Part shown: piece after piece, positions 33,452 through 42,326 of the stretch
Numbering within the stretch: position 1 is the first letter of the stretch
Layout: every line of letters starts with the position of its first letter
Source: Terriglobales bacterium
Lineage (GTDB): Bacteria; Acidobacteriota; Terriglobia; Terriglobales; Acidobacteriaceae
NCBI GenBank assembly: GCA_035651995.1
Contig: DASRER010000014.1
Span: 1 to 64,000, forward strand
DNA length: 64,000 bases
Direction: 5' to 3'
The notes under the pieces: model-generated
What the model was told of the DNA's origin: nothing
The model's database searches: none
Seen by the model: the letters and a program-made list of their open reading frames with translations, nothing else
Made by a program: the position numbers and the translations under genes

Positions 33452-34564
33452 CTAGATCAGTTCCGTCACCGGCTTCGACGGTTTGCCCTGCGACTGCGCC
33501 ACGGCCGGGTAGGTGACGTGTCCGGCGAAGGTGTTCACGCCCTCGCGAATGCCGGGGTCGCTCTTGATCGCCGCGGCCGGGCCCATCTGCGCCAGCTTCA
33601 TCACGTACGGAAACGTTGCGTTGGTGAGCGCGAACGTGGAAGTGTGCGGCACGGCGGCGGGCATGTTGGTAACGCAGTAGTGGACCACGCCGTCAACCGT
33701 ATACGCGGGGTCGCTGTGGGTGGTGGGGCGCGCGGTTTCGATGCATCCGCCCTGATCAATGGCCACGTCCACGATGACGGCGCCCTTCTTCATGCGGCTG
33801 ACCATGGCTTTGGTGACCAGCTTGGGCGCGGCGGCGCCAGGGATGAGCACGCCGCCGATGACCAGATCGGCGTGCTCGGTGGCCTTGGCGATGGTGTAAG
33901 AGTTCGAAGCGAGGGTGAAGACGCGGCCGCTGAAGATGTCGTCGAGTTCGCGCAGGCGGTTCAGGTTCAGGTCAATGAGGCTGACAATGGCGCCCATGCC
34001 GAGCGCGATCTTGGCGGCGTTGGTGCCCACAATTCCCCCGCCGATGATGCACACCTGCGCCGGCGGCACGCCGGGGACGCCGCCGAGCAGCACGCCGCGT
34101 CCGCCACGTTCTTTTTCCAGGTAGGAGGCGCCGATCTGCACCGACATCCGTCCCGCGACCTCCGACATGGGCGTGAGCAGCGGCAGGGTGCCCGCCTTGT
34201 CGCGAATGGTTTCGTAGGCGATGCCGCTGACCTTGTGCTTCAGGAGCTGATCAGTGAGTTCGGGCAGCGGCGCCAGGTGCAGATACGTGAACAGAACCAG
34301 GTTGTCACGCAGGTGAGGGAACTCGCTCGAGACCGGCTCCTTGACCTTGACCACCATTTCGGCGCGGCGCCAGACGTCGGCGGCCGTGGAGACGATTTCG
34401 GCGCCGGCCTGGCTGTAGTCCTGGTCGGCGATAGAGCAGAGTTCACCGGCGCGCGTCTCGACGAGGACTTTGTGGCCTGCGTCGGTGAGGGCCTTCACGC
34501 CGGCCGGGACGATGCCGACGCGCGATTCGTGGTCTTTTACTTCCTTGGGGACGCCGATAACCAT
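33452..34564 (-). CDS. ald: Alanine dehydrogenase
   Basis: A 370-residue NAD-dependent enzyme interconverting alanine and pyruvate plus ammonia. It starts [23 protein letters not shown], with the conserved Lys-Glu and Arg of the family, and carries [34 protein letters not shown], the NAD loop [22 protein letters not shown] and a C-terminal [24 protein letters not shown]. Length is exactly typical. It is preceded by a divergent gap of 240 bases. Confidence 0.95.
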   Translation of the reverse strand: MVIGVPKEVKDHESRVGIVPAGVKALTDAGHKVLVETRAGELCSIADQDYSQAGAEIVSTAADVWRRAEMVVKVKEPVSSEFPHLRDNLVLFTYLHLAPLPELTDQLLKHKVSGIAYETIRDKAGTLPLLTPMSEVAGRMSVQIGASYLEKERGGRGVLLGGVPGVPPAQVCIIGGGIVGTNAAKIALGMGAIVSLIDLNLNRLRELDDIFSGRVFTLASNSYTIAKATEHADLVIGGVLIPGAAAPKLVTKAMVSRMKKGAVIVDVAIDQGGCIETARPTTHSDPAYTVDGVVHYCVTNMPAAVPHTSTFALTNATFPYVMKLAQMGPAAAIKSDPGIREGVNTFAGHVTYPAVAQSQGKPSKPVTELI

Positions 34565-34804
34565 TTTTTCTGTTGCTCCGCCGGCGACGCGCGGCAGCGG
34601 AGTGTTCTCCTGGTCAGCATTGCACCGTCCAGTGGGCGTTGGAGGGCGCGGTTAGTTATATCAGGTTGAGCGCGTTTTTCTGTGCGGCGGCGTGTCCGCG
34701 CAGGCAGCCGGCCCGCCCTGCCAGTCAGGCGCATCGTCCTTTTACCGGCAACGAGTGGTTCTGGAAAGGGCTATGCTTATCGAGTTCCCGCCGCGGAGTT
34801 CACC

Positions 34805-35143
34805 ATGCCGCGCTCCCGCCGGAAGTCGATACCAGCAATCCTGCTGCTATGCGCCGCGCTTGCGCTCATCGTGCCCTCGATGGGCTGCGACGCGGTGATC
34901 GCCTTCTCCTCGGTGAACGGCTGCCTGACGTTCGTCGCTGCCAGCGGCAACTGCACCATCTTCCACGTAACCGACGGCTCAACCCTGTTTCTTGTCGGTG
35001 GAGCGATTCCGCCGCCGAACGCCAGCGTGCGTTTGACCGGCACGTTTGTTCCGACCATGACCGTCGTGACCTCGTGCACGGTGCTCTCACGCGGATTTCA
35101 GGTGAACTCGTTCACCGTGCTGGCGCCGACGTGCGGGTTCTAG
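34805..35143 (+). CDS. Secreted or lipid-anchored hypothetical protein
   Basis: About 112 residues from ATG 34805. The N-terminus PRSRRKSIPAILLLCAALALIVPS is an export signal ending in SMGC, a weak lipobox (no Leu at -3). The mature part is small, neutral and beta-rich with cysteines (GCLTFVAASGNCTIFHVTDGS, VTSCTVLSRGF, LAPTCGF). No family recognised. The frame is open further upstream, but the signal peptide fixes the start. Confidence 0.6.
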   Translation: MPRSRRKSIPAILLLCAALALIVPSMGCDAVIAFSSVNGCLTFVAASGNCTIFHVTDGSTLFLVGGAIPPPNASVRLTGTFVPTMTVVTSCTVLSRGFQVNSFTVLAPTCGF

Positions 35144-35254
35144 GTTCGTCTTCGCCCCACGGGCGTGGGCAGGGAGACTGCGCCCACATTCGCGCCGCAA
35201 AAAGCGCGGCGCGAACGCAGGGCACCATCCGGTCCTTGGTTTTTGCGTTTAGCC

Positions 35255-35282
35255 CGAAACTCGAAACTTGCAACTCGAAACT
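35255..35282. repeat. CGAAACT heptamer array after aldehyde dehydrogenase
   Basis: Four tandem heptamers (CGAAACT, CGAAACT, TGCAACT, CGAAACT) end 6 bases from the stop of the minus-strand gene, reading AGTTTCG in its sense. Confidence 0.85.
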
Positions 35283-35288
35283 GCCATT

Positions 35289-36827
35289 TCACTCCGGCCG
35301 GTCGATCTGGGCGCGCTGGAGCTTGTCCGAGTAATCGATGTAGAGCGACTTCCACTCGCTGTAGAAGTCAATCGCAGCGGTCCCGCCCTCGCGGTGTCCG
35401 TTGCCGGTGGCCTTGGTGCCGCCGAAGGGCAGGTGCACCTCGGCGCCGATGGTCGGCGCGTTCACGTAGGTGATGCCGGTGTAGAGGTCGCGCATGGCGC
35501 GGAACGCTTTGTTCACGTCGCGCGTGTAGATGGATGACGACAGGCCATACGGCACGTTGTTGGCGATGGCGATGGCTTCGTCGTAGCCGTTGCAGGGAAT
35601 GACGGAGACGACCGGGCCGAAGATTTCTTCCTGCGCGATGCGCATCTTCGGGTCAACGTCGCCGAAAACGGTGGGCTCGAAGAACCAGCCGTGCTTGTGC
35701 TCGGGGCCGGTGAGGCGATGTCCGCCGGCGAGCAGCTTCGCGCCGTCTTTCGTGCCGACCTCGACGTACCTGGTGGTGGTGTCCAGCTGCTGCTGGTTGA
35801 TCTGCGGGCCCATCTGAACGGATTCATCGAGGCCGTTGCCGACCTTGAGCGACTTCGCGCGCGCCACCAGGCCATCGACGAACTCGCGATACACGCCCTT
35901 CTGCACGATCAGCCGGCTGGCGGCGGTGCAGCGCTGGCCGGTGGTGCCGAAGGCGCCCCAGAGGGCGCCGTCGAGGGCGAGTTCGAGGTTGGCGTCGTCG
36001 AGAATGATGATCGGGTTCTTGCCGCCCATTTCGAGCGAGCAGTGCTTGAAGGTCTTGGCCGCTTCGGCGCCGACGATGCGCCCGACCTCGCTCGATCCGG
36101 TGAACGAAACCGCGCGGACGTCAGGATGGGAAACGATGGGCGCGCCCGCTTCCGGGCCGAAGCCGGTCACGATGTTGATCACACCCGGCGGCAGCCCCGC
36201 GTCCATGAGGGCCTGCACCAGCTTGAAGGTGGAGAGCGGCGTGTCTTCCGCCGGCTTGATCACGCAGGTGTTGCCGCAGACCAGGGCGGGGAAAAGCTTC
36301 CACGACGGGATTGCCATGGGGAAGTTCCACGGCGCGATCATGCCGCACACGCCGATGGGTGTGCGCACGCTCATGGCGAACTTGTTGCGCAGCTCCGAGG
36401 GCACCGTCTGGCCGAACGTGCGGCGGCCTTCGCCGGCCATGTAGTAACCGGTGTCCACGGCTTCCTGCACGTCGCCGCGGGTTTCGTGCAGCACCTTGCC
36501 CATCTCGCGCGTCATGTCGCGCGCGTACTCTTCCTTGCGCTGGATGAGCAGCTCGCTGGCGCGGAAGATGATCTCAGCGCGGCGCGGCGCCGGCACCAGA
36601 CGCCAGCTCTCGAAGGCCCTGGCGGCGGCGGCGACGGCGTCGGCCACGTCGCGCTCATTCGACCGCTGGAAGATGCCCACGACCTCGCGCGTGTCGGCCG
36701 GATTCAGGTTCTCGAACGTCTGGCCGCTGTGTGACGCGACCCACTCGCCGTTGATCAGGTTCTTGTAAGTCTTCGCTGCCGCGCCAGTGGAGCGGGCTGC
36801 CGTGGAGACGGTGTCTGCGGTTGCCAT
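35289..36827 (-). CDS. NAD(P)-dependent aldehyde dehydrogenase
   Basis: A 512-residue enzyme of the aldehyde dehydrogenase superfamily. Cofactor and catalytic motifs are [42 protein letters not shown], the general-base Glu in LEMGGKNP, the nucleophile Cys in [10 protein letters not shown] and [11 protein letters not shown]. The late [28 protein letters not shown] resembles enzymes of the semialdehyde class (ALDH7-like or succinate semialdehyde type), but the substrate cannot be fixed. It stands alone between repeat-filled gaps. Confidence 0.92.
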   Translation of the reverse strand: MATADTVSTAARSTGAAAKTYKNLINGEWVASHSGQTFENLNPADTREVVGIFQRSNERDVADAVAAAARAFESWRLVPAPRRAEIIFRASELLIQRKEEYARDMTREMGKVLHETRGDVQEAVDTGYYMAGEGRRTFGQTVPSELRNKFAMSVRTPIGVCGMIAPWNFPMAIPSWKLFPALVCGNTCVIKPAEDTPLSTFKLVQALMDAGLPPGVINIVTGFGPEAGAPIVSHPDVRAVSFTGSSEVGRIVGAEAAKTFKHCSLEMGGKNPIIILDDANLELALDGALWGAFGTTGQRCTAASRLIVQKGVYREFVDGLVARAKSLKVGNGLDESVQMGPQINQQQLDTTTRYVEVGTKDGAKLLAGGHRLTGPEHKHGWFFEPTVFGDVDPKMRIAQEEIFGPVVSVIPCNGYDEAIAIANNVPYGLSSSIYTRDVNKAFRAMRDLYTGITYVNAPTIGAEVHLPFGGTKATGNGHREGGTAAIDFYSEWKSLYIDYSDKLQRAQIDRPE

Positions 36828-37233
36828 GAGGGTCCCCTGCGATGAATTCCAACTGTTTATCGTACCGTAATGTGACAGATTGCTCTACGCGGGCGAAGGA
36901 TTCGCCGTGGGACTCAACGCGGAGGGCGCAGAGTACGCAGGGGAGCGCGGAGGAAAACAACAGGCAAAAGGAAAACCGCCTCAACGAGAAGGAAGGCCGA
37001 TTCAAGTATTCGTTTCGAGTGCTTCTTCTTCGTTTTCGTTTCCTCTGCGGCTCCTCGGCGCCCTCAGCGTCCTCCGCGTTGAAGCCCCGAGTTCTTTTGG
37101 CCTTTTTCTGCCCGCGGGACCCGTGCCAAAAGGTGCTGAACGGGGGTGCCTTGGCAGTTAATCACCTTATATCCGCAGGGTTTTAGCTGTGGTACTCTGA
37201 CCTCAAAATCGGCCTGCAAATCCTTATTTCTGA
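36828..37233. other. Gene-free gap with long inverted repeat
   Basis: The 406 bases hold no credible gene. TCAACGCGGAGG (36914-36925) pairs perfectly with CCTCCGCGTTGA (37071-37082), with further pairing inside (GCGGAGGAAA against TTTCCTCTGCGG). The arms carry GCGCAGAGTACGCAG-like and CTCAGCGTCCTCCGCG-like phrases of the CGCAGAGGA family. Confidence 0.7.
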
Positions 37234-38490
37234 ATGGCACCGGGCAGAAAATCCGACCCGATGATCGGCTGGGTCACGATCACCTACCGCAGCGTGATCC
37301 TGGCGGTGCTGGGACTGCTTCTGCTGGCCGGCATGGTCTTGTACATCGCTTTTCCCGACGCCACCAAACGCGTGCTGCAGCGCGTGGAAAACGCCATGGC
37401 GGGCAAGGGCGTGACCGACAACAAGCCGAAAGAAGGGCAGCAGGCGGCCAACTTCACGCAGCTCGATGGGACCGTGCGCGTGAAGAAGCACGACAGCAAC
37501 AACTGGATTTCCGCCGACTTCACCGTGCCGCTGGAAAAAGGCGACGTGGTGCAGACGGCCTCCGACGGCATCGCGAAAATCGTCTTCGCCGACGGCAGCA
37601 ACTACGTGGTGAAGCAGGATTCGCTGATCGTGATCGAAGAAAACTCCACCGACGCCTCGCAGCGCACGCAGGTTTCGGTGCAGGTGACGACCGGTACGGT
37701 GGACCTCTCGACCTCGACCTTCACGCAGGGCTCGCGTTCGGGCGTGTCGGTGGCGGGAGCCAGTGCAACGTTCGCGCCCGAATCGTCGGCGCAGGTGCGC
37801 AACGATCCGCGCGACGACAGGCACGAGATCATGGTGAAGAAGGGCTCGGGCGAAGTGACGCGCAACGGTGAAACCGTGGCCCTGACTTCGTTCGAGCGCG
37901 TGAGCTTCACGACTGATTCCAGGATGGCCAAGAGCAAGGAAATCAGCCCGCCAACGCTGATCTCGCCGCAGAACATGGCGCCCATTTTCATTTCCGGCGG
38001 CGCCAAGACGCAGGACTTCCTGTGGACGCCGGTGGCGCTGGCCAAGCTTTACCGCGTGCGCATCTCCAAGAACCCGTACTTCTCCTCCACCGTGTACGAC
38101 GAGAAGACGAGCGCGACGCAAGCGCGCGTGCCCAACCTGAAGGAAGGCAACTACTACTGGCAGGTGCAATCGGTGGACGCGACCGGGCGCGAGTCGGTGG
38201 AGAGCGAGCGCAACCGCTTCACCATCATTCCCAAGTCGGACCAGCCGGTTGCGATCCAGCTCGAGCTGCAGCCGTTCGTGCAGCACGGCCACATCCTGGA
38301 GATCAAGGGACAGACTGAGCGCGAGGCGCGCGTGATGGTGAACGGCAGCGAGGCCGAAGTGCGGGACGATGGTTCGTTCTTTTATTTCACCAAGCCGCTG
38401 CCGCCCGGCGAAAACCTGATCACGGTGACGGCGCAGAACACCCGCGGCGGGACGCGCACCAGGCAGGAGAAGGTAGTGATTCAGCGGTAG
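37234..38490 (+). CDS. FecR-domain membrane-anchored protein
   Basis: A 418-residue protein: short basic N-terminus, one membrane helix ([20 protein letters not shown]), then a FecR-type beta domain (about residues 70-200: [45 protein letters not shown]). Residues 235-335 look like a fibronectin III-like unit ([27 protein letters not shown]), and the last 80 like a bacterial Ig domain. There is no FecI-type sigma factor nearby, so a structural envelope role is more likely than iron signalling. It precedes mreB by about 210 bases. ATG 37234 or ATG 37261. Confidence 0.82.
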   Translation: MAPGRKSDPMIGWVTITYRSVILAVLGLLLLAGMVLYIAFPDATKRVLQRVENAMAGKGVTDNKPKEGQQAANFTQLDGTVRVKKHDSNNWISADFTVPLEKGDVVQTASDGIAKIVFADGSNYVVKQDSLIVIEENSTDASQRTQVSVQVTTGTVDLSTSTFTQGSRSGVSVAGASATFAPESSAQVRNDPRDDRHEIMVKKGSGEVTRNGETVALTSFERVSFTTDSRMAKSKEISPPTLISPQNMAPIFISGGAKTQDFLWTPVALAKLYRVRISKNPYFSSTVYDEKTSATQARVPNLKEGNYYWQVQSVDATGRESVESERNRFTIIPKSDQPVAIQLELQPFVQHGHILEIKGQTEREARVMVNGSEAEVRDDGSFFYFTKPLPPGENLITVTAQNTRGGTRTRQEKVVIQR

Positions 38491-38494
38491 GCCG

Positions 38495-38530
38495 CTCGAG
38501 CCAAAGGAAGGCTTGAGTGGGGCGCCGCGA
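38495..38530 (+). repeat. Hairpin element in the mreB leader, shared with the accB leader
   Basis: CTCGAGCC (38495-38502) pairs with GGCTTGAG (38510-38517) over a 7-base loop, followed by TGGGGCGCCG. The same layout, CTCAAGCC-loop-GGCTTGA then AGGGGCGCC, occurs at 59994-60024 in front of accB. Confidence 0.7.
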
Positions 38531-38701
38531 CAGGTTCGGGAAGCCCGGAAAAACGGAGGCGAGACACGGCCGGCCATGTCCGGCGGTGCGCCGCGGGCGC
38601 TCCCGAAAGGCGAGTACAATTTGAGAGTAGCCGGCCCTCCGCCGAAGCCTCTCCACAGCCAGGGCGCACCCCGAGAGCCAGCAAGAGAGACGCAGCACAC
38701 C

Positions 38702-39763
38702 ATGTCATCGAACGGCTTCCATAACACATCGCGGTTCAACAACCTGCGCTCGCTGTTCAGCATGTTCTCCAGCGACCTGGCCATCGACCTGGGGACGGCG
38801 AACACGCTGGTGTATGCCAAGGGCAAGGGCATCGTGGTGAACGAGCCCTCCATCATCGCCGTCAACAAGACGACGAACGAGGTGGAAGCGGTCGGCAAAG
38901 AGGCCAAAGAGATGCTCGGGCGCACGCCGGGCAACATCGTGGCCATCAAGCCGATGAAGGACGGCGTGATCGCCGACTTCCGACACACGGAGAAGATGCT
39001 GAACTACTTCATCCAGAAGGCGCACAACCGCAAGATGCTGGTGCACCCGCGCATCGTGATCGGCGTGCCCTCGGAAATTACCCAGGTGGAAAAGCGCGCC
39101 GTGATGGACTCGGCCTATCGCGCCAAGGCTTCCGAGGTCCACCTCGTCGAGCAGGCCATGGTGGCGGCCATCGGCGCTGGCCTTCCGATCACCGAACCCA
39201 GCGGCAACATGGTGGTCGACATCGGGGGCGGCACGACCGACATCGCCGTCATCTCGCTTTCCGGCATCGTCTATTCGCGCTCGGTGCGCATGGCCGGAAA
39301 CCAGATGGACGAGGCCATCATGAATTACCTCAAGCGCAAGTACAACCTGCTGATCGGCGAGCGCACTGCGGAGCAGATCAAGATCGAAATCGGCAGCGCC
39401 TATCCGCTCGACAAGCCACTGACCATGGAGATCAAAGGCCGCAACCTGATCGAGGGCGTGCCGAAAACCATCACGGTGGATGACAGCGAAATCCGCGAGG
39501 CGCTGGGCGAGTGCGTGGCCACCATCATGAACGCCATCCGCGTGGCGCTGGAGCGCACGCCGCCCGAGCTGAGCGCCGACATCAGCGACCGCGGCATCGT
39601 GCTCACCGGCGGCGGCGCGCTGCTGAAGAACCTGGATAAGCGGATCCGCGAAGAAACCGGCCTGCCGGTCTCCATCGCCGACGATCCGCTGGCCAGCGTT
39701 GTGCTGGGCACGGGCAAGATGCTTTCGGATTTCAAGTTGTTGAGAAAGATTTCGATCGAGTAA
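38702..39763 (+). CDS. mreB: Rod shape-determining protein MreB
   Basis: A 353-residue bacterial actin that directs the elongation machinery. Nucleotide-binding signatures are [31 protein letters not shown] and [18 protein letters not shown]. The N-terminus ([19 protein letters not shown]) is about 20 residues longer than in E. coli; ATG 38762 is an alternative closer to the norm. GAGAGA lies before 38702. It heads mreB-mreC-mreD-mrdA-rodA. A leader of 211 bases with hairpins and a TACAAT box at 38615 precedes it. Confidence 0.97.
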   Translation: MSSNGFHNTSRFNNLRSLFSMFSSDLAIDLGTANTLVYAKGKGIVVNEPSIIAVNKTTNEVEAVGKEAKEMLGRTPGNIVAIKPMKDGVIADFRHTEKMLNYFIQKAHNRKMLVHPRIVIGVPSEITQVEKRAVMDSAYRAKASEVHLVEQAMVAAIGAGLPITEPSGNMVVDIGGGTTDIAVISLSGIVYSRSVRMAGNQMDEAIMNYLKRKYNLLIGERTAEQIKIEIGSAYPLDKPLTMEIKGRNLIEGVPKTITVDDSEIREALGECVATIMNAIRVALERTPPELSADISDRGIVLTGGGALLKNLDKRIREETGLPVSIADDPLASVVLGTGKMLSDFKLLRKISIE

Positions 39764-39790
39764 TCGCTCGCGGGCCGTGATATCGGTTGC

Positions 39791-39868
39791 GAAGTTTCGA
39801 GGTTTCGAAGTTTCCGATCGCGCGACCGCGTTCAACCTTGAACTTCGAAACCTCGAAACTTCGAAACT
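39791..39868. repeat. 22-bp perfect inverted repeat between mreB and mreC
   Basis: Bases 39791-39812 and 39841-39862 are exact reverse complements (22 of 22) separated by 28 bases. Both arms are built of CGAAACT/AGTTTCG heptamers. The right arm runs on to a last CGAAACT ending at 39868, five bases before the mreC ATG. Confidence 0.95.
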
Positions 39869-39873
39869 GAATC

Positions 39874-41010
39874 ATGGACTCCTTCTTCTCCCGCTACCGT
39901 AACCTGACCATTTTGGTGGCGGTGCTGTTTGCCCAGGTGCTGGGCCTGGCGGTACAAGTCCGCCGCAAAGACGAGAAGAGCGACCGCCTGCTGCGCATCT
40001 GGGCCGTGGCCGCGATTTCGCCGCTGGAAAAAGGCGTGATCGGGGCGCAGCACTTGTTCGGCGACATCTGGCACAACTACTTCTGGCTGCGCGGCGTGCG
40101 CACCGAGAACGCCGAATTGCGCGATGAGATCCAGCGGCTGCGCCTGGAGCAGATCCGGCTCACCCAGGATGCAGCTCAGGCGCGTCGCCTGCAAACCCTG
40201 CTCGCCTTCAAGGAACAATTCATCCACAAGACCGTCGCCGCGCAGGTGATCGGCACCAGCGGCAGCGAGGCGTCGCGGCTCATCACCATCGACAAAGGAC
40301 GCGACTCGGGCGTAGCGACGGATCAGGCGGTGATCACGTCGGAAGGCGTGGTCGGGAAAGTGGTGAAGGTGTACGGCGGCTACTCGCAGGTGCTGCTGCT
40401 CAGCGATCCGGCCAGCGGCGTGGGCGCGCTGATGAGCAATTCGCGGCTGCAAGGCGTGGTGCGCGGAACACCGAACGGTGAGTTGATGCTGCACTACATC
40501 ATGGCCGACGAGAAGGTGGAGCCGGGCGAACTGATCCTCACCAGCGGCGGTGACCGCGTTTTCCCCAAGGGCCTGCCGATCGGCGTGGTGAGCGACGTTG
40601 CCCGCGGTCCGGACCTGTTCCTGAATATTCGCGTGAAGCCGGCGGCGCGCCTGGGGCGATTGGAAGAGGTGCTGGTGATCACGCAGGTGGATGAGCGCAG
40701 CGCGCAGCCGGAAACGGCCGGGCCGGTGAGGGCGGCCGACATTCTGGCCGAGCGCCTGCCCACGTTGCCGCCGCCCAGGCCCGATGGCACGACGCCGAAT
40801 GCGGCAAAGCTGGCGGCGCCGGGCGCAACGGGCGCTTCACCGAACAAGCCGGCCGCGCCGGCGACCACGCCGAATGCGGCGCCGGCGGCGGTGAATCCCG
40901 CGGCGACAAATCCCGGAACAAAGCCCGGGCCGAAGCAGCAGACCGGCGAAATCGCAAAACCGCCGCAGGCGGTCGCGCAGCGGAGCGGGGACCCTCCCGA
41001 TGCAAGGTGA
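39874..41010 (+). CDS. mreC: Rod shape-determining protein MreC
   Basis: A 378-residue bitopic protein: membrane helix near the N-terminus (LTILVAVLFAQVLGLAV), a coiled coil (LRDEIQRLRLEQIRLTQD), then the periplasmic beta domains (ITIDKGRDSGVATDQAVITSEGVVG, LILTSGGDRVFPKGLPIGVV). MreC links MreB to MreD, RodA and PBP2. The C-terminal 100 residues are Ala/Pro-rich and longer than usual, ending GDPPDAR. ATG 39874 has no Shine-Dalgarno; a CGAAACT repeat arm lies directly upstream. Confidence 0.93.
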   Translation: MDSFFSRYRNLTILVAVLFAQVLGLAVQVRRKDEKSDRLLRIWAVAAISPLEKGVIGAQHLFGDIWHNYFWLRGVRTENAELRDEIQRLRLEQIRLTQDAAQARRLQTLLAFKEQFIHKTVAAQVIGTSGSEASRLITIDKGRDSGVATDQAVITSEGVVGKVVKVYGGYSQVLLLSDPASGVGALMSNSRLQGVVRGTPNGELMLHYIMADEKVEPGELILTSGGDRVFPKGLPIGVVSDVARGPDLFLNIRVKPAARLGRLEEVLVITQVDERSAQPETAGPVRAADILAERLPTLPPPRPDGTTPNAAKLAAPGATGASPNKPAAPATTPNAAPAAVNPAATNPGTKPGPKQQTGEIAKPPQAVAQRSGDPPDAR

Positions 41011-41016
41011 CGGCGC

Positions 41017-41538
41017 ATGGCGGTAGCCGCCTATCAGTCGCGGGAGAAGATCGAGGTCTATCGCTTTCCGCTGCCGGTGGCGATTGCCATCCCGGCGCTG
41101 GCGATTTTTCTCCAGGCGTTCGTGCCGGTGAAGTTCCGGTTCTTTGAAATTTTCGACCTGCCGCTGCTGGTCACGATCTTCTTCGCCGTCGCGCGGCGCA
41201 GCCAGATCAGCGGCCTGCTGACGGGATGCGCCATCGGCCTGGCGCAGGACGCGCTTGGGCATCATCCCATCGGCGTCTACGGCATCGCGAAAACAGTCGT
41301 GGGCTGGGGCGCGTCGTCGCTGGGCGTGAAGATTGACGTGGAGAATCCGGGCTCGCGCCTGCTGCTCACGTTCGGTTTCTACCTGCTGCACCAGGCGGTG
41401 TACTTCGTGGTGGACCGCGGGCTGGTGGGCGACACGGCCGCCTGGATGTGGGGACGCACGCTGGTGATCGCGGCCATCAACGCGGTGCTGGCGGTGCCGA
41501 TGTTCGCGGTGCTGGACAGGTTCAAGCAGAGGGCGTGA
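41017..41538 (+). CDS. mreD: Rod shape-determining protein MreD
   Basis: A 173-residue integral membrane protein with five or six helices (VAIAIPALAIFLQAFVPV, LPLLVTIFFAVARRS, SGLLTGCAIGLAQDALG, LLLTFGFYLLHQAVYFVVD, LVIAAINAVLAVPMFAVL). The GLxQD motif typical of MreD is present as IGLAQDALG. Start ATG 41017 is 6 bases after mreC and has AAGGTGA upstream. Its stop overlaps the following GTG start. Confidence 0.9.
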   Translation: MAVAAYQSREKIEVYRFPLPVAIAIPALAIFLQAFVPVKFRFFEIFDLPLLVTIFFAVARRSQISGLLTGCAIGLAQDALGHHPIGVYGIAKTVVGWGASSLGVKIDVENPGSRLLLTFGFYLLHQAVYFVVDRGLVGDTAAWMWGRTLVIAAINAVLAVPMFAVLDRFKQRA

Positions 41539-42320
41539 GGCACAACTTGGAGCGCTATCGCACAACCCTGATTGCGTGCGGACTGCTTGTGAGTGCGATC
41601 TGTATTGCCGAAGTACACGGGACAGTGAAAGCAATGTCCGGAGAACCCGTAACCGGCGCGGTTGTGTTTCACGGGCTGGTCAGCAACGCGACTACGGACG
41701 ATCAAGGACGGTACGTTTTACCCAAGGCGAAGGCGCCAACAGTGGTAATCGCATTGGGTCGCGGTTTTCACCCGGCGACCGCATTGCTGTCTGGGGACGG
41801 GACAACGGCCGAGTTTGTACTGGTACCGGAATCGGAGTGGAGAGTTCCGCCCTGTGAAGGTCGGAAAGGAACGTTCGGACACTATCTGAAGCTGCCCCGC
41901 CCATCTCGGATGAAGACGGTCCGTGGTCGCGACGTCGATTACGAAGGCGCCGCCATTTCCTTTCGCGACAAGGAGACGAGGAAGCAATACTGGTTGACCG
42001 TGCTATGGGGAGGCATGGCATACGCAGGGCGACCTGCCGAAAACAAATACTTCCAGGCCAGGAGCTTCGCAACCCGGCTCTGGGTCTCGGGTGAAACGAT
42101 TGGACTAGATGTCAGCGGCATCGATGCTGACTCTACAAGATGGCGGACGGTCGGACCCCTGTATGGTGGAAGCGTTGCGTGGTACGAGGGCGTTTCCGAG
42201 GAAGCCGCAAGGTTTTTCGACGCAGTGATGGACGGTATGTGCTGGGATGGATCGGCAGCGGCACACACTGGGCAGTCCGGTGAAAGACAACGAGAGCTGA
42301 AACTGGCAACTGGCAACTGA
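41535..42320 (+). CDS. Secreted protein with carboxypeptidase regulatory-like domain, inserted in the mre operon
   Basis: A 261-residue protein starting GTG 41535 in a GTGA overlap with mreD. After a signal-like helix (TTLIACGLLVSAICIAEVHG) comes a carboxypeptidase regulatory-like beta domain (VKAMSGEPVTGAVVFHGLVSNATTDDQGRY... VVIALGRGF). The remaining 150 residues are not recognised (WLTVLWGGMAYAGRP, RWRTVGPLYGGSVAWYEG). Codon usage looks less GC-rich than in neighbouring genes, which hints at later insertion. The last eight codons are made of the GAAACTG/GCAACTG heptamer array that also precedes mrdA. Such a gene is not a standard part of this cluster. Confidence 0.72.
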   Translation: MRHNLERYRTTLIACGLLVSAICIAEVHGTVKAMSGEPVTGAVVFHGLVSNATTDDQGRYVLPKAKAPTVVIALGRGFHPATALLSGDGTTAEFVLVPESEWRVPPCEGRKGTFGHYLKLPRPSRMKTVRGRDVDYEGAAISFRDKETRKQYWLTVLWGGMAYAGRPAENKYFQARSFATRLWVSGETIGLDVSGIDADSTRWRTVGPLYGGSVAWYEGVSEEAARFFDAVMDGMCWDGSAAAHTGQSGERQRELKLATGN

Positions 42321-42325
42321 CAACC
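42298..42325. repeat. Heptamer array spanning a stop codon before mrdA
   Basis: TGAAACT (42298), GGCAACT (42305), GGCAACT (42312) and GACAACC (42319) are four tandem heptamers. They encode the end and stop of the upstream gene and finish one base before the mrdA start. Confidence 0.85.
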
Positions 42326-42326
42326 A

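Noticed and set aside
37183-38988. A 601-codon minus-strand frame across the FecR gene and the mreB start
   Set aside because: Both plus-strand genes are recognised families; the minus frame has no domain and runs over regulatory DNA.
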